Shown: positions 1 through 8,895, counted from the stretch's first letter. The stretch: 64,000 nucleotides of DNA from Virgibacillus phasianinus (GCF_002216775.1 NZ_CP022315.1:3658001-3722000); one strand, 5' to 3'. Numbers and translations are program-made. Notes: generated from the sequence alone by a model not told the origin.

Positions 1-37
1 TGCGGCTTTCTATATTGTTCAGTATGAAGATCATCTA

Positions 38-1027
38 TTATTCTGCAAACATCGAATCGACCAGCGCTTTAGCCAATACTTTGTCAGACAAAACTCCACC
101 AAAAACAGGTGTATCTCCCGGGATTTGATGTGTATTTCCTGCTTTTACAAAGCTTAGCTCTTCCCACACCGGATTACCTTTTAATTGGTTTTCAAAAACA
201 TTATCGTTCTCCTGTGTAATGTATAAGAACTGAAGATTTTCTCTTTGAAAGTTTTGAAGTGCCTCAACACCCGCTTCTGTAAATCCATATTGTTCGACCT
301 TATTCGATTCATATGCATTTTTGAAGCCAAGTCTACTCATGACTTGCGCAACGATTGAATTATCCGTATACAACCTCAATACTGGTGAATTCTGTGTGGA
401 ATAAGCCAAAGCTGCGATATATTCCGCACCCTTTAATCCTGCTTTGTCCACACGTTTCTTTTGTTCTTCATAAAATTCATTTAACTCTGTAATCCGTTTC
501 TTGGCTGTTTCCTCTTTATCGACAATTGTTGCAAGCGTTTCAAATTCACTCATCACCTCGTTATAAAGATTTTCAGAAGCATCCTCGCTATATGGAGCAA
601 ACGTAATTGTCGGTGCAATATCCTTTAGTTGCTCGATTATATTCTCGTGCCGGAACTTTGCAGCAACAATTAAATCGGGATTTAAACGGGAAATTGCTTC
701 TAAATTTGGCTCCTGACGTGTTCCAACGTCCACAACACTATCCGCTAAGTCCTTTTCAATATTGATCCAATTATTATATTCATCAATATTAGGAACTCCC
801 GCAGGCTGAATGCCTAATGCAAGTAAATGTTCAGCAAACCACCATTCAAGTACAACAATCTTTTTCGGAGTACCCTTAATGGTTTGTTTTCCATAGGCAT
901 CCTCAATCGTAATTGTCCGGTCCTGCTCACTTGTATCTTTTCGATTCACTTCCCCCTCATTATTGCCTCCACAAGCAGCTAAAAGCGTAATGGCAATAAC
1001 ACATAATACCAACATCCATTTATTCAT
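38..1027 (-). CDS. Iron-siderophore ABC transporter substrate-binding lipoprotein
   Basis: Predicted lipid-anchored periplasmic-binding-type protein (FecB/FhuD family) that captures a ferric siderophore outside the membrane. A signal peptide ends in the lipobox LLAAC, followed by a hydrophilic linker. The body (from about residue 40) has the class III binding-protein pattern, with TPKKIVVLEWW opening the first lobe and LNPDLIVAAKF later. I start at the ATG of MNKWML because a GGGGGAAG ribosome site precedes it; an upstream in-frame ATG lacks one. A near-perfect Fur box lies about 80 bp upstream, so iron repression is expected. No permease or ATPase gene follows within the window, but the gene ends 38 bp from the edge, so partners may lie beyond it. 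The exact siderophore is unknown. Confidence 0.9.
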   Translation of the reverse strand: MNKWMLVLCVIAITLLAACGGNNEGEVNRKDTSEQDRTITIEDAYGKQTIKGTPKKIVVLEWWFAEHLLALGIQPAGVPNIDEYNNWINIEKDLADSVVDVGTRQEPNLEAISRLNPDLIVAAKFRHENIIEQLKDIAPTITFAPYSEDASENLYNEVMSEFETLATIVDKEETAKKRITELNEFYEEQKKRVDKAGLKGAEYIAALAYSTQNSPVLRLYTDNSIVAQVMSRLGFKNAYESNKVEQYGFTEAGVEALQNFQRENLQFLYITQENDNVFENQLKGNPVWEELSFVKAGNTHQIPGDTPVFGGVLSDKVLAKALVDSMFAE

Positions 1028-1106
1028 ATTGAAACTTCCCCCTAGGTATATTCTAATGAAAATGACCTTTATGCATTGCAAATTTGACTGTGATTATGTA
1101 TTCAAT

Positions 1107-1125
1107 GATAATGATAATCATTTTC
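1107..1125 (-). promoter_or_regulatory. Fur box
   Basis: The 19 bases GATAATGATAATCATTTTC match the classical Fur consensus GATAATGATAATCATTATC at 18 of 19 positions. The site lies about 80 bp upstream of the siderophore-binding lipoprotein start, where Fur with Fe(II) would block its promoter. Confidence 0.9.
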
Positions 1126-1248
1126 ATTTATACAACTAACTATACTATACCTTTCCGCCATGTCAACCTTGTTTTTTCCAAAGACTGTTTTCGCATAGTT
1201 TGTTGCCGAATATACGTTGCGCACCTTTTGGGCGAGTGACGGGACTCC

Positions 1249-1692
1249 TTAGGATAACGTTTTTACCATCGTATAATAGCAACTGCCTGGAGGATAATCC
1301 TCAACTGCACCAACCACTTGATAACCCTTTAACTCATAGAAAGTCTTAGCTTGAAATTCGAATGTTGTTACCATTGCTTTTTCTGCACCTTTTTGTTTAG
1401 CAATTGCTTCCACCTTTTCGAGCAATGTGCTGCCTAATCCATCGCCGCGATATGTCTCATCAAACCAGAAATCATTGAGTTCAAGCCAGTTCCAATAGAC
1501 TTCGGCAGTTATTCCACCAATCCATCTATTTATATCGTTTGATACAATAATGCTTATTGGTTGTACCGCTCCTTCTTTTCTAGCGTCTTTGTGGTGATTT
1601 GATTTTTCATCATTAAATGCTTTAATTTTCGTATGTAAAAAAGCTGTAAAATTGGTATTGTCCTTTAACAACACTTCGAGATTATATTTCAT
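1249..1692 (-). CDS. GNAT family N-acetyltransferase
   Basis: Predicted acetyl-CoA-dependent N-acetyltransferase of about 147 residues; substrate unknown. The acetyl-CoA-binding motif A appears as RGDGLGSTLLEKVEAIAK, with a preceding acidic strand (LNDFWFDETY). The C-terminal part (FYELKGYQVVGAVEDYP) is the usual GNAT motif B, and the form resembles histone-acetyltransferase-like small-molecule GNATs. I prefer the ATG at 1692 because AGGTG lies six bases upstream; an in-frame GTG nine bases earlier has poor spacing. The start overlaps the 3' end of the upstream GNAT gene by about 10 bp, so the two are probably co-transcribed. Confidence 0.85.
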   Translation of the reverse strand: MKYNLEVLLKDNTNFTAFLHTKIKAFNDEKSNHHKDARKEGAVQPISIIVSNDINRWIGGITAEVYWNWLELNDFWFDETYRGDGLGSTLLEKVEAIAKQKGAEKAMVTTFEFQAKTFYELKGYQVVGAVEDYPPGSCYYTMVKTLS

Positions 1693-2254
1693 CCTTTTCA
1701 CCTGCTTTTGAAAAATGTTCGTGTCTGATTATTGAGTAGATGTACAGATCATCAAATTTTCCGCGGGTATATTCATAATGTCTCAACAATCCTTCCCTTG
1801 TAAATCCATGTTTTTCTACTAATTTTTGTGATGAGAGATTAGCAGGTTCAATTAAAGCTTCTATTCTTTCCAACTGTAACTGCTGATAACCATAAGCAAC
1901 AACGGCCGCCAATGCTTCACTTGCGATACCTTTTCCCCAGTAATCTTTGCCTAATCCATATCCAACTTCAGCCCGGTGATGTTTGGAATGCATGTTAAGG
2001 AAACCACAGCTTCCTATCACCTTGCCTGAATCTTTCGGGGTAATTCCCCACCTAATCCCGGTGTTTTCTTGGTAGATAGATTTATACCACTTTATTTCAT
2101 CGCACGCGTCTTCTATTGTTTGGCAGGGATCTAGTCCCATTGTCTTCACAACATCCTCATCGGACAGATAGGTAAACATATCCTTGGCATCTTCTACTGT
2201 TACTTGTCTTAACATTAATCTTTTTGTTTCTATTTCAGGAAATTCTTTTCCCAC
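1682..2254 (-). CDS. RimJ/RimL-type GNAT acetyltransferase
   Basis: A 190-residue acetyltransferase of the RimJ/RimL subgroup, whose members acetylate ribosomal protein N-termini or small amines. It opens with ETKRLMLRQVTVEDAKDMF, typical of the subgroup, and carries the acetyl-CoA motif GLGKDYWGKGIASEAL near residue 100 and NLSSQKLVEKHGF near residue 145. Translation starts at GTG 2254, with AGAAGGGG about eight bases upstream. It is the first gene of a two-gene GNAT unit. The substrate cannot be told from sequence. Confidence 0.87.
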   Translation of the reverse strand: MGKEFPEIETKRLMLRQVTVEDAKDMFTYLSDEDVVKTMGLDPCQTIEDACDEIKWYKSIYQENTGIRWGITPKDSGKVIGSCGFLNMHSKHHRAEVGYGLGKDYWGKGIASEALAAVVAYGYQQLQLERIEALIEPANLSSQKLVEKHGFTREGLLRHYEYTRGKFDDLYIYSIIRHEHFSKAGEKDEI

Positions 2255-2412
2255 TAAAATCCCCTTCTTTTTTCGGTTATAGAGTTTTATTTTAACATTA
2301 ATACCTATATTTAATTGTGTCTATTTCGTCTAAACAGAACAAACATTTTGTTGTACAATAGAGAATGGTGCTTCAGGCGCCGTAACAACTTTTATCTGAG
2401 GTGAAATAATAA

Positions 2413-3039
2413 ATGAATGGCACAGCACATGCAGCAATAGGAGCTGCAACAGGATTTGTAATTGCAAACACGTTTGACGCAACACCTTCTACGACTCTTT
2501 TTTTAGTGGGCTTAGGCACTGTTTCAGGCTTAATTCCGGACCTCGATATTGATGGGAAGCTTCGTGGAAAAATCACCTTATCCCATAAAATGATTCAGAA
2601 AGTTGCTCAGTTAATTGGAATTTTGATGGTCTTTTATAGTTATTATGAAGGAATAAATAACGAGAAGTACATAGGTATTGGAATTGGATTAGGAATGATC
2701 GTTATATCGTCACTGATTACACAAAAACATATGCTAACCATCACGGGAATCGGTGTGGTAGCAGGCGGATTCTCCTTGGAGGAAGGCTGGTTAATGCTAC
2801 TCGGAATATATATTATACTTGCTTCTTTTGTATCACACCGCAGTTATACGCATTCAATATTGGGAGTTATTTTTTTTGGAATCATTTCTTCCAAATTACA
2901 AATGTCGCTTGGAATAGAAGGCATTTATTACACCTGTCTTGCTGGATACATCAGTCATTTGATTGCAGATAGTAAACTATTACCGTTTAATAAACGAGGA
3001 GTTAAGCTGCTTTTACCAGTTTCATCAAAAGAACTATGA
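2413..3039 (+). CDS. YdjM-like membrane-bound metal-dependent hydrolase family protein
   Basis: A 208-residue integral membrane protein of the YdjM/DUF457 family. It has several hydrophobic segments and conserved polar residues: TAHAAIGAATG near the N-terminus, DLDID after the second segment, SHRSYTHS near residue 143 and ISHLIADS near residue 180. The His/Asp pattern is what led the family to be called metal-dependent hydrolases, but its biochemical role is poorly defined. A GAGGTGAAATAATAA ribosome site fixes the ATG. The gene stands alone between two minus-strand units. Confidence 0.85.
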   Translation: MNGTAHAAIGAATGFVIANTFDATPSTTLFLVGLGTVSGLIPDLDIDGKLRGKITLSHKMIQKVAQLIGILMVFYSYYEGINNEKYIGIGIGLGMIVISSLITQKHMLTITGIGVVAGGFSLEEGWLMLLGIYIILASFVSHRSYTHSILGVIFFGIISSKLQMSLGIEGIYYTCLAGYISHLIADSKLLPFNKRGVKLLLPVSSKEL

Positions 3040-3429
3040 ACCTATCAAAGAATTTTAGCTAAGAAAAGCGCAAGCGCCTTGGTTCTCTCCTTTAAGTTGA
3101 GCGTCTATGTGATGGTTAGAGGATTGACTTAAGACCTTGGATAGAAAAAGGAACTAATAACGCTCGGGAACCATATTGAGATAAACAAACTATAAAGGAT
3201 ATTGACCTAAAACCAGGCTGGGTAAAAAACTCGGTCGAGAAACTAAACAAGTCGGGAGACAACTATTTCTCTCCCGACTTGAGCCTGCCCTCTCCTAAAT
3301 ACCACGCCCAAGTTCCGCACTCCCTTGCCCGAGTTCAACCTGTCTAGGTTAGTTGACTTTTCGTACGGGGATGAAGGAAGACCACTAGTTGCTCTGCAGT
3401 AGCTAGACAGTACTTCTAATTATCAATTT
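3040..3429. other. Intergenic region with palindromic repeat material
   Basis: No coding sequence is visible here. The stretch holds a GCGC-AA-GCGC mini-palindrome near 3067-3076, a strong 12-bp hairpin (annotated separately) and GC-richer text around 3285-3340 unlike the flanking AT-rich DNA. It looks like accumulated dispersed repeats between the convergent ydjM-like and lacI-type genes. Confidence 0.5.
3248..3281. repeat. Palindromic repeat, copy 1 of family A
   Basis: Arms CAAGTCGGGAGA and TCTCCCGACTTG pair perfectly around a 10-base loop. Read on the minus strand, this 34-base unit matches 8896-8929 at 30 of 34 positions, and the position 4/position 31 difference is a compensatory pair swap. 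It is probably a dispersed palindromic element, and may also act as a weak terminator between convergent genes. Confidence 0.7.
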
Positions 3430-4446
3430 TCACCAAAATCCTGACCACGTTTTTTCCGACGATTCTCGTATTAATAACTCACACGGAAATACAATCTCAT
3501 TCGTATCCACCTTCTCCTTATTGATTTGTTTTAACAATATTTCTGCTGCTTTCTCACCCATACCACGGGATGATTGCGCAACCGTAGTCACTGGTGGATT
3601 GACTAAATGCGCGAAAGGAATATTATCAAATACCGCTAACGCGAAATCTTCTCCAACTTGAAGGTTATTTTCCTTTGCGAATTCAAGAACTTCGATAAAG
3701 ACTAGGTCATTTGCCGCTAATAATGCCGTCGGTGGTGAGCCAGATGTGAAAAGCCTTTCTAACTCTTTCCTCACTGTCTTAATTTCCGCATTAATCATTA
3801 ATGATGGATTTATTACTAATCCATATGCTTCGAGGGCTTTTTTATATCCTTCATACCGATCGGTCCGGGTGGAAATGGTTAACGGTTGTGAAGCAATTGC
3901 AATTTGTTGATGGCCATTTTCAATGAAGTGTTCAATTGCAGAATAAACTGCATCCAAATTGTTTGAAATAATGGTTGGTGCGGCTACGCCGGGCACTTTA
4001 CGATCCATGAACACAACTGGGTAACCCCCTTCAACCATATTGGTGTATAGATCAATATTTTGCCCCGTCGGAAAAATAATCAACCCGTCCACTTGTTTTG
4101 CCCGGAGCATTTCGATGTATTTTCTTTCTTTCCCTGGGTCATTATCAGCATTACAGATGATTGCGTGCATATCATGCTGATTAAAAAAGTCTTCAATAAC
4201 CCGGCTTATCTCGGTGGAAAATCGGTGCATGATATTTGCTACAATCACGCCAATCATGGAAGTCCGCTTCTGTTTTAAACTTCTAGCCAGATAATTAGGA
4301 TGATAATTAAGCTTTTCAATAGCTTTTTCTATTTTCTTTCTTGTCTCCCCACTCATGTACTCATAACGTTTACTTAAGAATTGGGAGACTGTACTCTTTG
4401 ATACACCGGCTTCTTTCGCAACATCCGCCATTGTAATTTTTTCCAT
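3430..4446 (-). CDS. LacI family transcriptional regulator
   Basis: A 338-residue LacI/GalR-type repressor. The N-terminal helix-turn-helix (residues 4-50: MADVAKEAGVSKSTVSQFL, then a hinge YHPNYLARSLKQKRT) binds DNA. The rest is a periplasmic-binding-like effector domain beginning IGVIVANIMHRFS, resembling KdgR-type regulators. It is divergent from the sugar operon starting at 4692, and two LacI-type palindromes lie on that operon's promoter, so it is very probably its local repressor. The effector is presumably the imported sugar or a phosphorylated intermediate. Confidence 0.92.
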   Translation of the reverse strand: MEKITMADVAKEAGVSKSTVSQFLSKRYEYMSGETRKKIEKAIEKLNYHPNYLARSLKQKRTSMIGVIVANIMHRFSTEISRVIEDFFNQHDMHAIICNADNDPGKERKYIEMLRAKQVDGLIIFPTGQNIDLYTNMVEGGYPVVFMDRKVPGVAAPTIISNNLDAVYSAIEHFIENGHQQIAIASQPLTISTRTDRYEGYKKALEAYGLVINPSLMINAEIKTVRKELERLFTSGSPPTALLAANDLVFIEVLEFAKENNLQVGEDFALAVFDNIPFAHLVNPPVTTVAQSSRGMGEKAAEILLKQINKEKVDTNEIVFPCELLIRESSEKTWSGFW

Positions 4447-4604
4447 ATTTAATCTACCTCTTCATTTTTTCTGCATCTAAAGCTTAACTCTTTTTCCTGA
4501 GAAAAGCCATTATACTGACTAACCCGAGCAAGCATGCGTGGTGTTATTGGGTGGTTTATATACGACCGTTTCCCTGATTTAAACAGCTTACAGCAAATTT
4601 TATA

Positions 4605-4662
4605 TTGTAAACCGCTTACATCCGTGTTAGTATTTAATAAATCGATTTACTAAACCGGTTTA
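4605..4662 (+). promoter_or_regulatory. Sugar-operon promoter with two LacI-type operators
   Basis: TTGTAA (4605-4610) and TAGTAT (4628-4633) are 17 bp apart and form a good sigma-A promoter. One imperfect palindrome, TGTAAACCGCTTACA (4606-4620), overlaps the -35. A perfect 12-bp palindrome with a central CG, TAAACCGGTTTA (4651-4662), lies just past the expected transcription start. Both have the central-CG form favoured by LacI-family repressors, which fits control by the divergent regulator. Confidence 0.7.
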
Positions 4663-4691
4663 TAAACAAACTGTTGATCAGGAGGGCAACT

Positions 4692-5414
4692 TTGACTCAA
4701 ATTATCTTACCTACACTAATTTTTAATGAAACCTTTTCAAATGAACAACAAGTTAAATTGATCGAACAATATGGTGCAGATGGAATAGAAATCCGTAGAG
4801 AACGCTTGCAGGATATCGCAGTGGAATTGGCTGTTTTAAAAAATTCTATTAATGCTTCCGGTCTGAATACGGTGATTTATTCTGCCCCAATAGAGTTATG
4901 GCAGGATGGCTATAGTCTCAATCCGTTAGTGATAACAGCAATTAATGAAGCGAAGCAACTAAATGCTGACTATATCAAGCTTTCACTTGGCAGATTTGAT
5001 GCTAATCTAGCAAATACAGATGATTTTCAAAAATGGTTGGATCATAATTCACCAGCAAACATAAAGGTTTTAATTGAAAATGACCAAACCATATACGGTG
5101 GCACACTAATTCCTATTCTGTCCTTCTTTCAATGGAAACAGGATAAATCAATCGGTATGACATTTGATGTTGGCAACTGGACGGTAAATAAGGAGGACTG
5201 GCTAACTGCCTACAATTCATTACACCAATGGATCGAGTACTTCCATTTGAAATCGGTAACAAGGTCAATGACAGGCTGGGAAAGCAAAGCTATTTCCACC
5301 GAACATTTAAATCTAACATTCCCAGTATATACGGCAATTGAATTCCCTCTGGACAATCCAAATGTGGAAGGTCCGCAGTGGGTAACGAAACTTAGAAAGG
5401 AAGTTACTGCATGA
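4692..5414 (+). CDS. Sugar phosphate isomerase/epimerase (xylose-isomerase-like TIM barrel)
   Basis: Predicted cytoplasmic TIM-barrel isomerase or epimerase of about 240 residues. Visible family features are the early GADGIEIRRERL strand with acidic metal ligands, IKVLIENDQT (glutamate ligand) and GMTFDVGNW (aspartate ligand), then YFHLKSV with a histidine. The start is TTG 4692, six bases after a perfect AGGAGG; the earlier in-frame TTG at 4674 would put that ribosome site inside the gene. It is the first gene of the operon and overlaps the kinase by four bases (ATGA). It may interconvert the imported ketose or sugar acid before phosphorylation; the exact substrate is unknown. Confidence 0.8.
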   Translation: MTQIILPTLIFNETFSNEQQVKLIEQYGADGIEIRRERLQDIAVELAVLKNSINASGLNTVIYSAPIELWQDGYSLNPLVITAINEAKQLNADYIKLSLGRFDANLANTDDFQKWLDHNSPANIKVLIENDQTIYGGTLIPILSFFQWKQDKSIGMTFDVGNWTVNKEDWLTAYNSLHQWIEYFHLKSVTRSMTGWESKAISTEHLNLTFPVYTAIEFPLDNPNVEGPQWVTKLRKEVTA

Positions 5415-6367
5415 AAAAGGTTATTACATTTGGTGAAGCGATGACAATGTTCGTTGCCACTGAGGCTGGGTCGTTAGAAGACAGACAGACTTTTAATAAA
5501 TATCTGGCAGGGGCGGAAACGAATGTTGCAATCGGACTTTCCCGGCTTGGTTTCGATGTCGGGTTTTCAAGTCGGGTTGGTCAGGATTCTTTAGGACGTT
5601 TTATCTCCAGTACACTAGCAAAGGAAAATATCGACATATCGCATATTTCACTGGATCCCAACTACCCTACCGGTTTCCAATTGAAATCGAATGTCGGTGC
5701 GGGCGATCCAGTTGTTGAATATTTTAGAGGTTTTTCCGCTTTTCGCCAGCTGAGAAAAGAAGATATCAATCAGGGCTGGGTCAAGCAAGCAGATCATCTG
5801 CACCTTACCGGTATACCTATTGCTTTATCCGAAACAGTCAGGGAATATACCGATGAAATGATAGAATTGGCGCATAAATACGGAATTACGATTAGCTTTG
5901 ACCCGAATCTGCGGCCTGTATTATGGTCAAACGAAAGCACCATGACAGCAAGGGTCAATCAAATAGCGTTTCAGGCCGATTGGATGTTTCCAGGGATCAC
6001 AGAGGGTCAGCAGTTAACCGGCTATGAAAATCCGCGGGATATCGCTTCCTTCTATCTTGACAAGGGGGTAAAGCTAGTTGTAATTAAACTGGGTGAAAAA
6101 GGCGCATATTACCGGACTAATGATGCCGAGGGAACAGTTGAAGGATATTTCGTTGAGCAAGTAATCGACACTGTTGGCGCAGGAGATGGTTTTGCGGTAG
6201 GAACAATCAGCGGCCTGCTCGAAAACCTGACAGTACCACAGGCTGTTGCAAGAGGAAATGCTGTTGGCGCATTAGCCATTCAATCACAAGGAGATAGTGA
6301 TGGCCTGCCTACCAGACAACAACTAAATAAATTTATACATTCACACATTAAGCAAGGAGTGAAATAA
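5411..6367 (+). CDS. PfkB-family sugar kinase (2-keto-3-deoxygluconate kinase-like)
   Basis: A 318-residue ATP-dependent ribokinase/PfkB-type kinase, closest in look to 2-dehydro-3-deoxygluconate kinases. The N-terminal signature AGAETNVAIGLSRLG (about residues 33-47) and the C-terminal signature DTVGAGDGFAVG with the catalytic aspartate (about residues 250-262) are both present. It starts inside the stop of the isomerase gene and is followed at once by the importer, so the order is isomerise, phosphorylate, import. With hexulose-phosphate enzymes downstream, the product is probably a 6-phospho-hexulose or hexulosonate rather than KDG-6-phosphate; that is inference. Confidence 0.85.
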   Translation: MKKVITFGEAMTMFVATEAGSLEDRQTFNKYLAGAETNVAIGLSRLGFDVGFSSRVGQDSLGRFISSTLAKENIDISHISLDPNYPTGFQLKSNVGAGDPVVEYFRGFSAFRQLRKEDINQGWVKQADHLHLTGIPIALSETVREYTDEMIELAHKYGITISFDPNLRPVLWSNESTMTARVNQIAFQADWMFPGITEGQQLTGYENPRDIASFYLDKGVKLVVIKLGEKGAYYRTNDAEGTVEGYFVEQVIDTVGAGDGFAVGTISGLLENLTVPQAVARGNAVGALAIQSQGDSDGLPTRQQLNKFIHSHIKQGVK

Positions 6368-6368
6368 C

Positions 6369-7658
6369 ATGGAAGAATCATTAAGTCGTAAACGTTGGTA
6401 CCGGTTGATTCCAATTGCTTTTATCACATACAGTCTAGCCTATTTGGATCGTGCAAATTTCAGCTTTGGTTCGGCAAGTGAAATGGCGCATGATTTGCAG
6501 ATAACACCAGCTATATCATCTCTCCTGGGTGCTTTATTCTTTCTTGGCTATTTCTTTTTCCAAGTCCCAGGAGCTGCCTATGCAGAGAAAAAAAGCGCAA
6601 AAAAACTTATTTTCTGGTCATTGATTCTGTGGGGCGTCTTAGCTTCAGCAACAGGTATGTTGTCTAATGTCTATTTATTAATTGCCGACCGATTTTTACT
6701 AGGCGTGGTTGAAAGCGCTGTTATGCCAGCAATGTTAGTATTCCTTAGCCACTGGTTTACAAAAAGAGAACGTTCTAAAGCTAATACCTTCCTGATACTT
6801 GGTAATCCGGCCACTGTACTATGGATGTCCATTGTTTCCGGCTATTTATTAGAAGGTGTTGGCTGGCGCTGGATGTTCATTATTGAAGGAATTCCGCCAA
6901 TTATTTGGGCATTCATTTGGTGGAAACTGGTTAACGATCGTCCAAAAGATGCAAAATGGTTAAATAATACAGAAAAAGGAGATTTGGAAGAAGTACTCAG
7001 GCAGGAACAAGCTGCTATTAAGCCAGTCAAAAATTATCGATCAGCATTTAAAAATAAAAAAGTAATTTTGTTAAGTATTCAATATTTCCTATGGAGTCTA
7101 GGTGTTTATGGTTTCATGATGTGGCTTCCGTCCATCCTTTCCCAGGCACCAAACATGTCGATGATCCAGGCAGGCTGGTTGAGTTCAGCTCCTTATTTGC
7201 TGGCGATAATTGGGATGCTGATTGCTTCGTACTTTTCAGACAAGCTTCTCAATCGCCGTGATTTTGTTTGGCCATTCTTACTTGTTGGAGCAGTCGCTTT
7301 TTATGGATCCTATTTAATAGGGACTGAACAGTACTGGCTTTCCTATACACTCTTAGTAATCGCAGGTGGCATGATGTACGCACCATATGGTCCATTTTTT
7401 GCAATTATTCCCGAGATATTGCCACAAAACGTGGCTGGTGGTGCTATGGCATTAGTTAACAGTTTCGGCGCACTGGGAAGTTTTGTTGGCGCATATATCG
7501 TTGGTTTCTTAAATGATGTAACGGGGAGTTTCGGTGCATCCTATATCTTAATGTCAATATCGTTACTGATTGCGGCCGTGATAACCATATATGTCGGAAA
7601 CGAAAAAAGGACTGCTGTTAGTATGAACAGTCAGTTTTCCAACCAAGGAGTGAAATAA
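6369..7658 (+). CDS. MFS transporter, anion:cation symporter (hexuronate-type) family
   Basis: A 429-residue major facilitator with about 12 membrane segments. The opening (RLIPIAFITYSLAYLDRANFSFG) and DRFLLGVVESAVMPAML are typical of the ACS family, which imports hexuronates, galactonate and similar sugar acids by proton symport. It sits second-neighbour to a sugar kinase and just ahead of a hexulose-phosphate synthase gene, under LacI-type control, so it is the likely importer for this pathway. A sugar-acid substrate is favoured by family, not proven. Confidence 0.87.
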   Translation: MEESLSRKRWYRLIPIAFITYSLAYLDRANFSFGSASEMAHDLQITPAISSLLGALFFLGYFFFQVPGAAYAEKKSAKKLIFWSLILWGVLASATGMLSNVYLLIADRFLLGVVESAVMPAMLVFLSHWFTKRERSKANTFLILGNPATVLWMSIVSGYLLEGVGWRWMFIIEGIPPIIWAFIWWKLVNDRPKDAKWLNNTEKGDLEEVLRQEQAAIKPVKNYRSAFKNKKVILLSIQYFLWSLGVYGFMMWLPSILSQAPNMSMIQAGWLSSAPYLLAIIGMLIASYFSDKLLNRRDFVWPFLLVGAVAFYGSYLIGTEQYWLSYTLLVIAGGMMYAPYGPFFAIIPEILPQNVAGGAMALVNSFGALGSFVGAYIVGFLNDVTGSFGASYILMSISLLIAAVITIYVGNEKRTAVSMNSQFSNQGVK

Positions 7659-7659
7659 T

Positions 7660-8285
7660 ATGCTGCTACAGTTGGCTTTAGACCGGTTTACAGTTGAAGA
7701 AGCAATTCAGTTGGCTTATGAAACAAGGGATCAGGTTGACTGGCTTGAAATCGGAACATCATTGGTGAAAGAATTTGGTATGGAAAGTATCCAGAAATTT
7801 CGCTACGCATTTCCAGCCAAAACATTGGTAGCAGATATGAAGATTAATGACAATGCCAAATACGAATGCAAACTCGCATTTGACGCCGGAGCAGACGTTG
7901 TTACGGTAATGGGGGCCTCCCCCTTGTAACGATTGAAACTGTACAGCAAGCAGTCGACCAGGCAGACAAGACGATGATGATTGATTTACTCAACACATCT
8001 GTTTTCACCCAGCAAGCCTTGCACGATGCTTTCCCGCGTGCGATTTTCTGCTTGCATACGAGTAAAGACCAGCAGGAAGTAAATCAGAAAACATTCACTG
8101 TATCCGAGGTAAAGTGGGATGATCGACTTATTGCAGTGGCTGGAGGAATCACACATGGCACACTGCCAGCTATCCTGAAAAAGTATCACCCTCACGTTTG
8201 TATTATAGGTAGCGCCATCACGAAGCAAACCAATCGCTTGGAAGCTTCTGCACAATTTCAACGAATCATAAGGGAGGTAAACTAA
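7660..8285 (+). pseudogene. 3-hexulose-6-phosphate synthase family gene with a one-base frameshift
   Basis: The two halves (7660-7929 and about 7926-8285) together encode a full-length member of the OMP-decarboxylase superfamily, either 3-hexulose-6-phosphate synthase or 3-keto-L-gulonate-6-phosphate decarboxylase. The active-site stretch ADMKIND and FDAGADVVTVMGAS are in the first frame; LVTIETVQQAV, MIDLLNTS, VAGGI and IIGSAI continue in the next. Restoring one C to the C5 run at 7919-7923 (or one G after it) rejoins the frames. The defect is either real, making the pathway inactive, or a homopolymer read error. It has a good ribosome site and abuts the isomerase gene. Confidence 0.85.
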
Positions 8286-8834
8286 ATGGGAATGACAAAA
8301 CAAATTTTAACCGAAATAAATCAAGTGGTTGAGCAAATCCAAGAGAGCGATATGGATGAAGTGGTAAAGGCCATTAGTCATGCTGAACGTATTTTTGTAA
8401 TCGGTGAAGGAAGGTCCGGGTTGATGGCTAAATCATTTGCCATGCGGCTTATGCACATTGGGGCTACAGTATATGTGATTGGTGAGACCATTACTCCTTC
8501 ACTTCATTCAGGAGATCTGTTAATTGCTATTTCCGGTTCTGGAAAAACACATCAAGTCGTTTGGTCAGCTATGAAGGCAAAAGAAAATGATGTACAGGTT
8601 TATGGGCTAACCACTGATGACACAAGTCCTTTAGCCAATGAAGTGGACCACACACTCATACTACCAGCAGCAACAAAATACCGAAAAGCAAACGAAGCAA
8701 AAAGCATTCAGCCACTTGGATCATTATTTGACCAAAGCGCCCATATCGTCTTCGATACCCTATGCCTGCAGTACGCCCAGCTAAAAAAAGTAACCCAGAA
8801 CGACGCATTAAAAGCACATAGCAATATCGAATGA
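8286..8834 (+). CDS. hxlB: 6-phospho-3-hexuloisomerase (SIS domain)
   Basis: A 182-residue SIS-domain sugar-phosphate isomerase, predicted to convert D-arabino-3-hexulose 6-phosphate to fructose 6-phosphate. Key features are RIFVIGEGRSGLMAKSFAMR (sugar-phosphate-binding loop), TPSLHSGDLLIAISGSGKT and the C-terminal glutamine-rich QPLGSLFDQSAH. It starts one base after the frameshifted synthase gene and closes the operon. In formaldehyde-detoxifying strains this pair is under HxlR; here it is under a LacI-type repressor with a kinase and importer, suggesting sugar catabolism. Confidence 0.87.
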   Translation: MGMTKQILTEINQVVEQIQESDMDEVVKAISHAERIFVIGEGRSGLMAKSFAMRLMHIGATVYVIGETITPSLHSGDLLIAISGSGKTHQVVWSAMKAKENDVQVYGLTTDDTSPLANEVDHTLILPAATKYRKANEAKSIQPLGSLFDQSAHIVFDTLCLQYAQLKKVTQNDALKAHSNIE

Positions 8835-8862
8835 CGGGACGTGGGGACAGGTTCCTTGTCCC
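8835..8862. repeat. Palindromic repeat, copy 1 of family B
   Basis: GGGACGTGGGGACAGGTT followed by CCTTGTCCCA pairs GGGACA with TGTCCC. The pattern GGGACG-NN-GGGACAGGTTC-NN-TGTCCC recurs, inverted, at 21612-21643 inside the aminoglycoside adenylyltransferase gene. It lies immediately after the hxlB stop. Confidence 0.7.
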
Positions 8863-8895
8863 ACTTATCTAGTGGAACTTGGGAGATGGCATGGC

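Noticed and set aside
1207-1220. CGAATATACGTTGC resembles a LexA box
   Set aside because: Two core mismatches break the GAAC/GTTC arms. It lies 3' of a GNAT gene and not at a promoter.
3248-3281. Intrinsic terminator for the ydjM-like gene
   Set aside because: It lies about 210 bp past the stop, lacks a T-run and has a diverged copy elsewhere, so I class it as a repeat.
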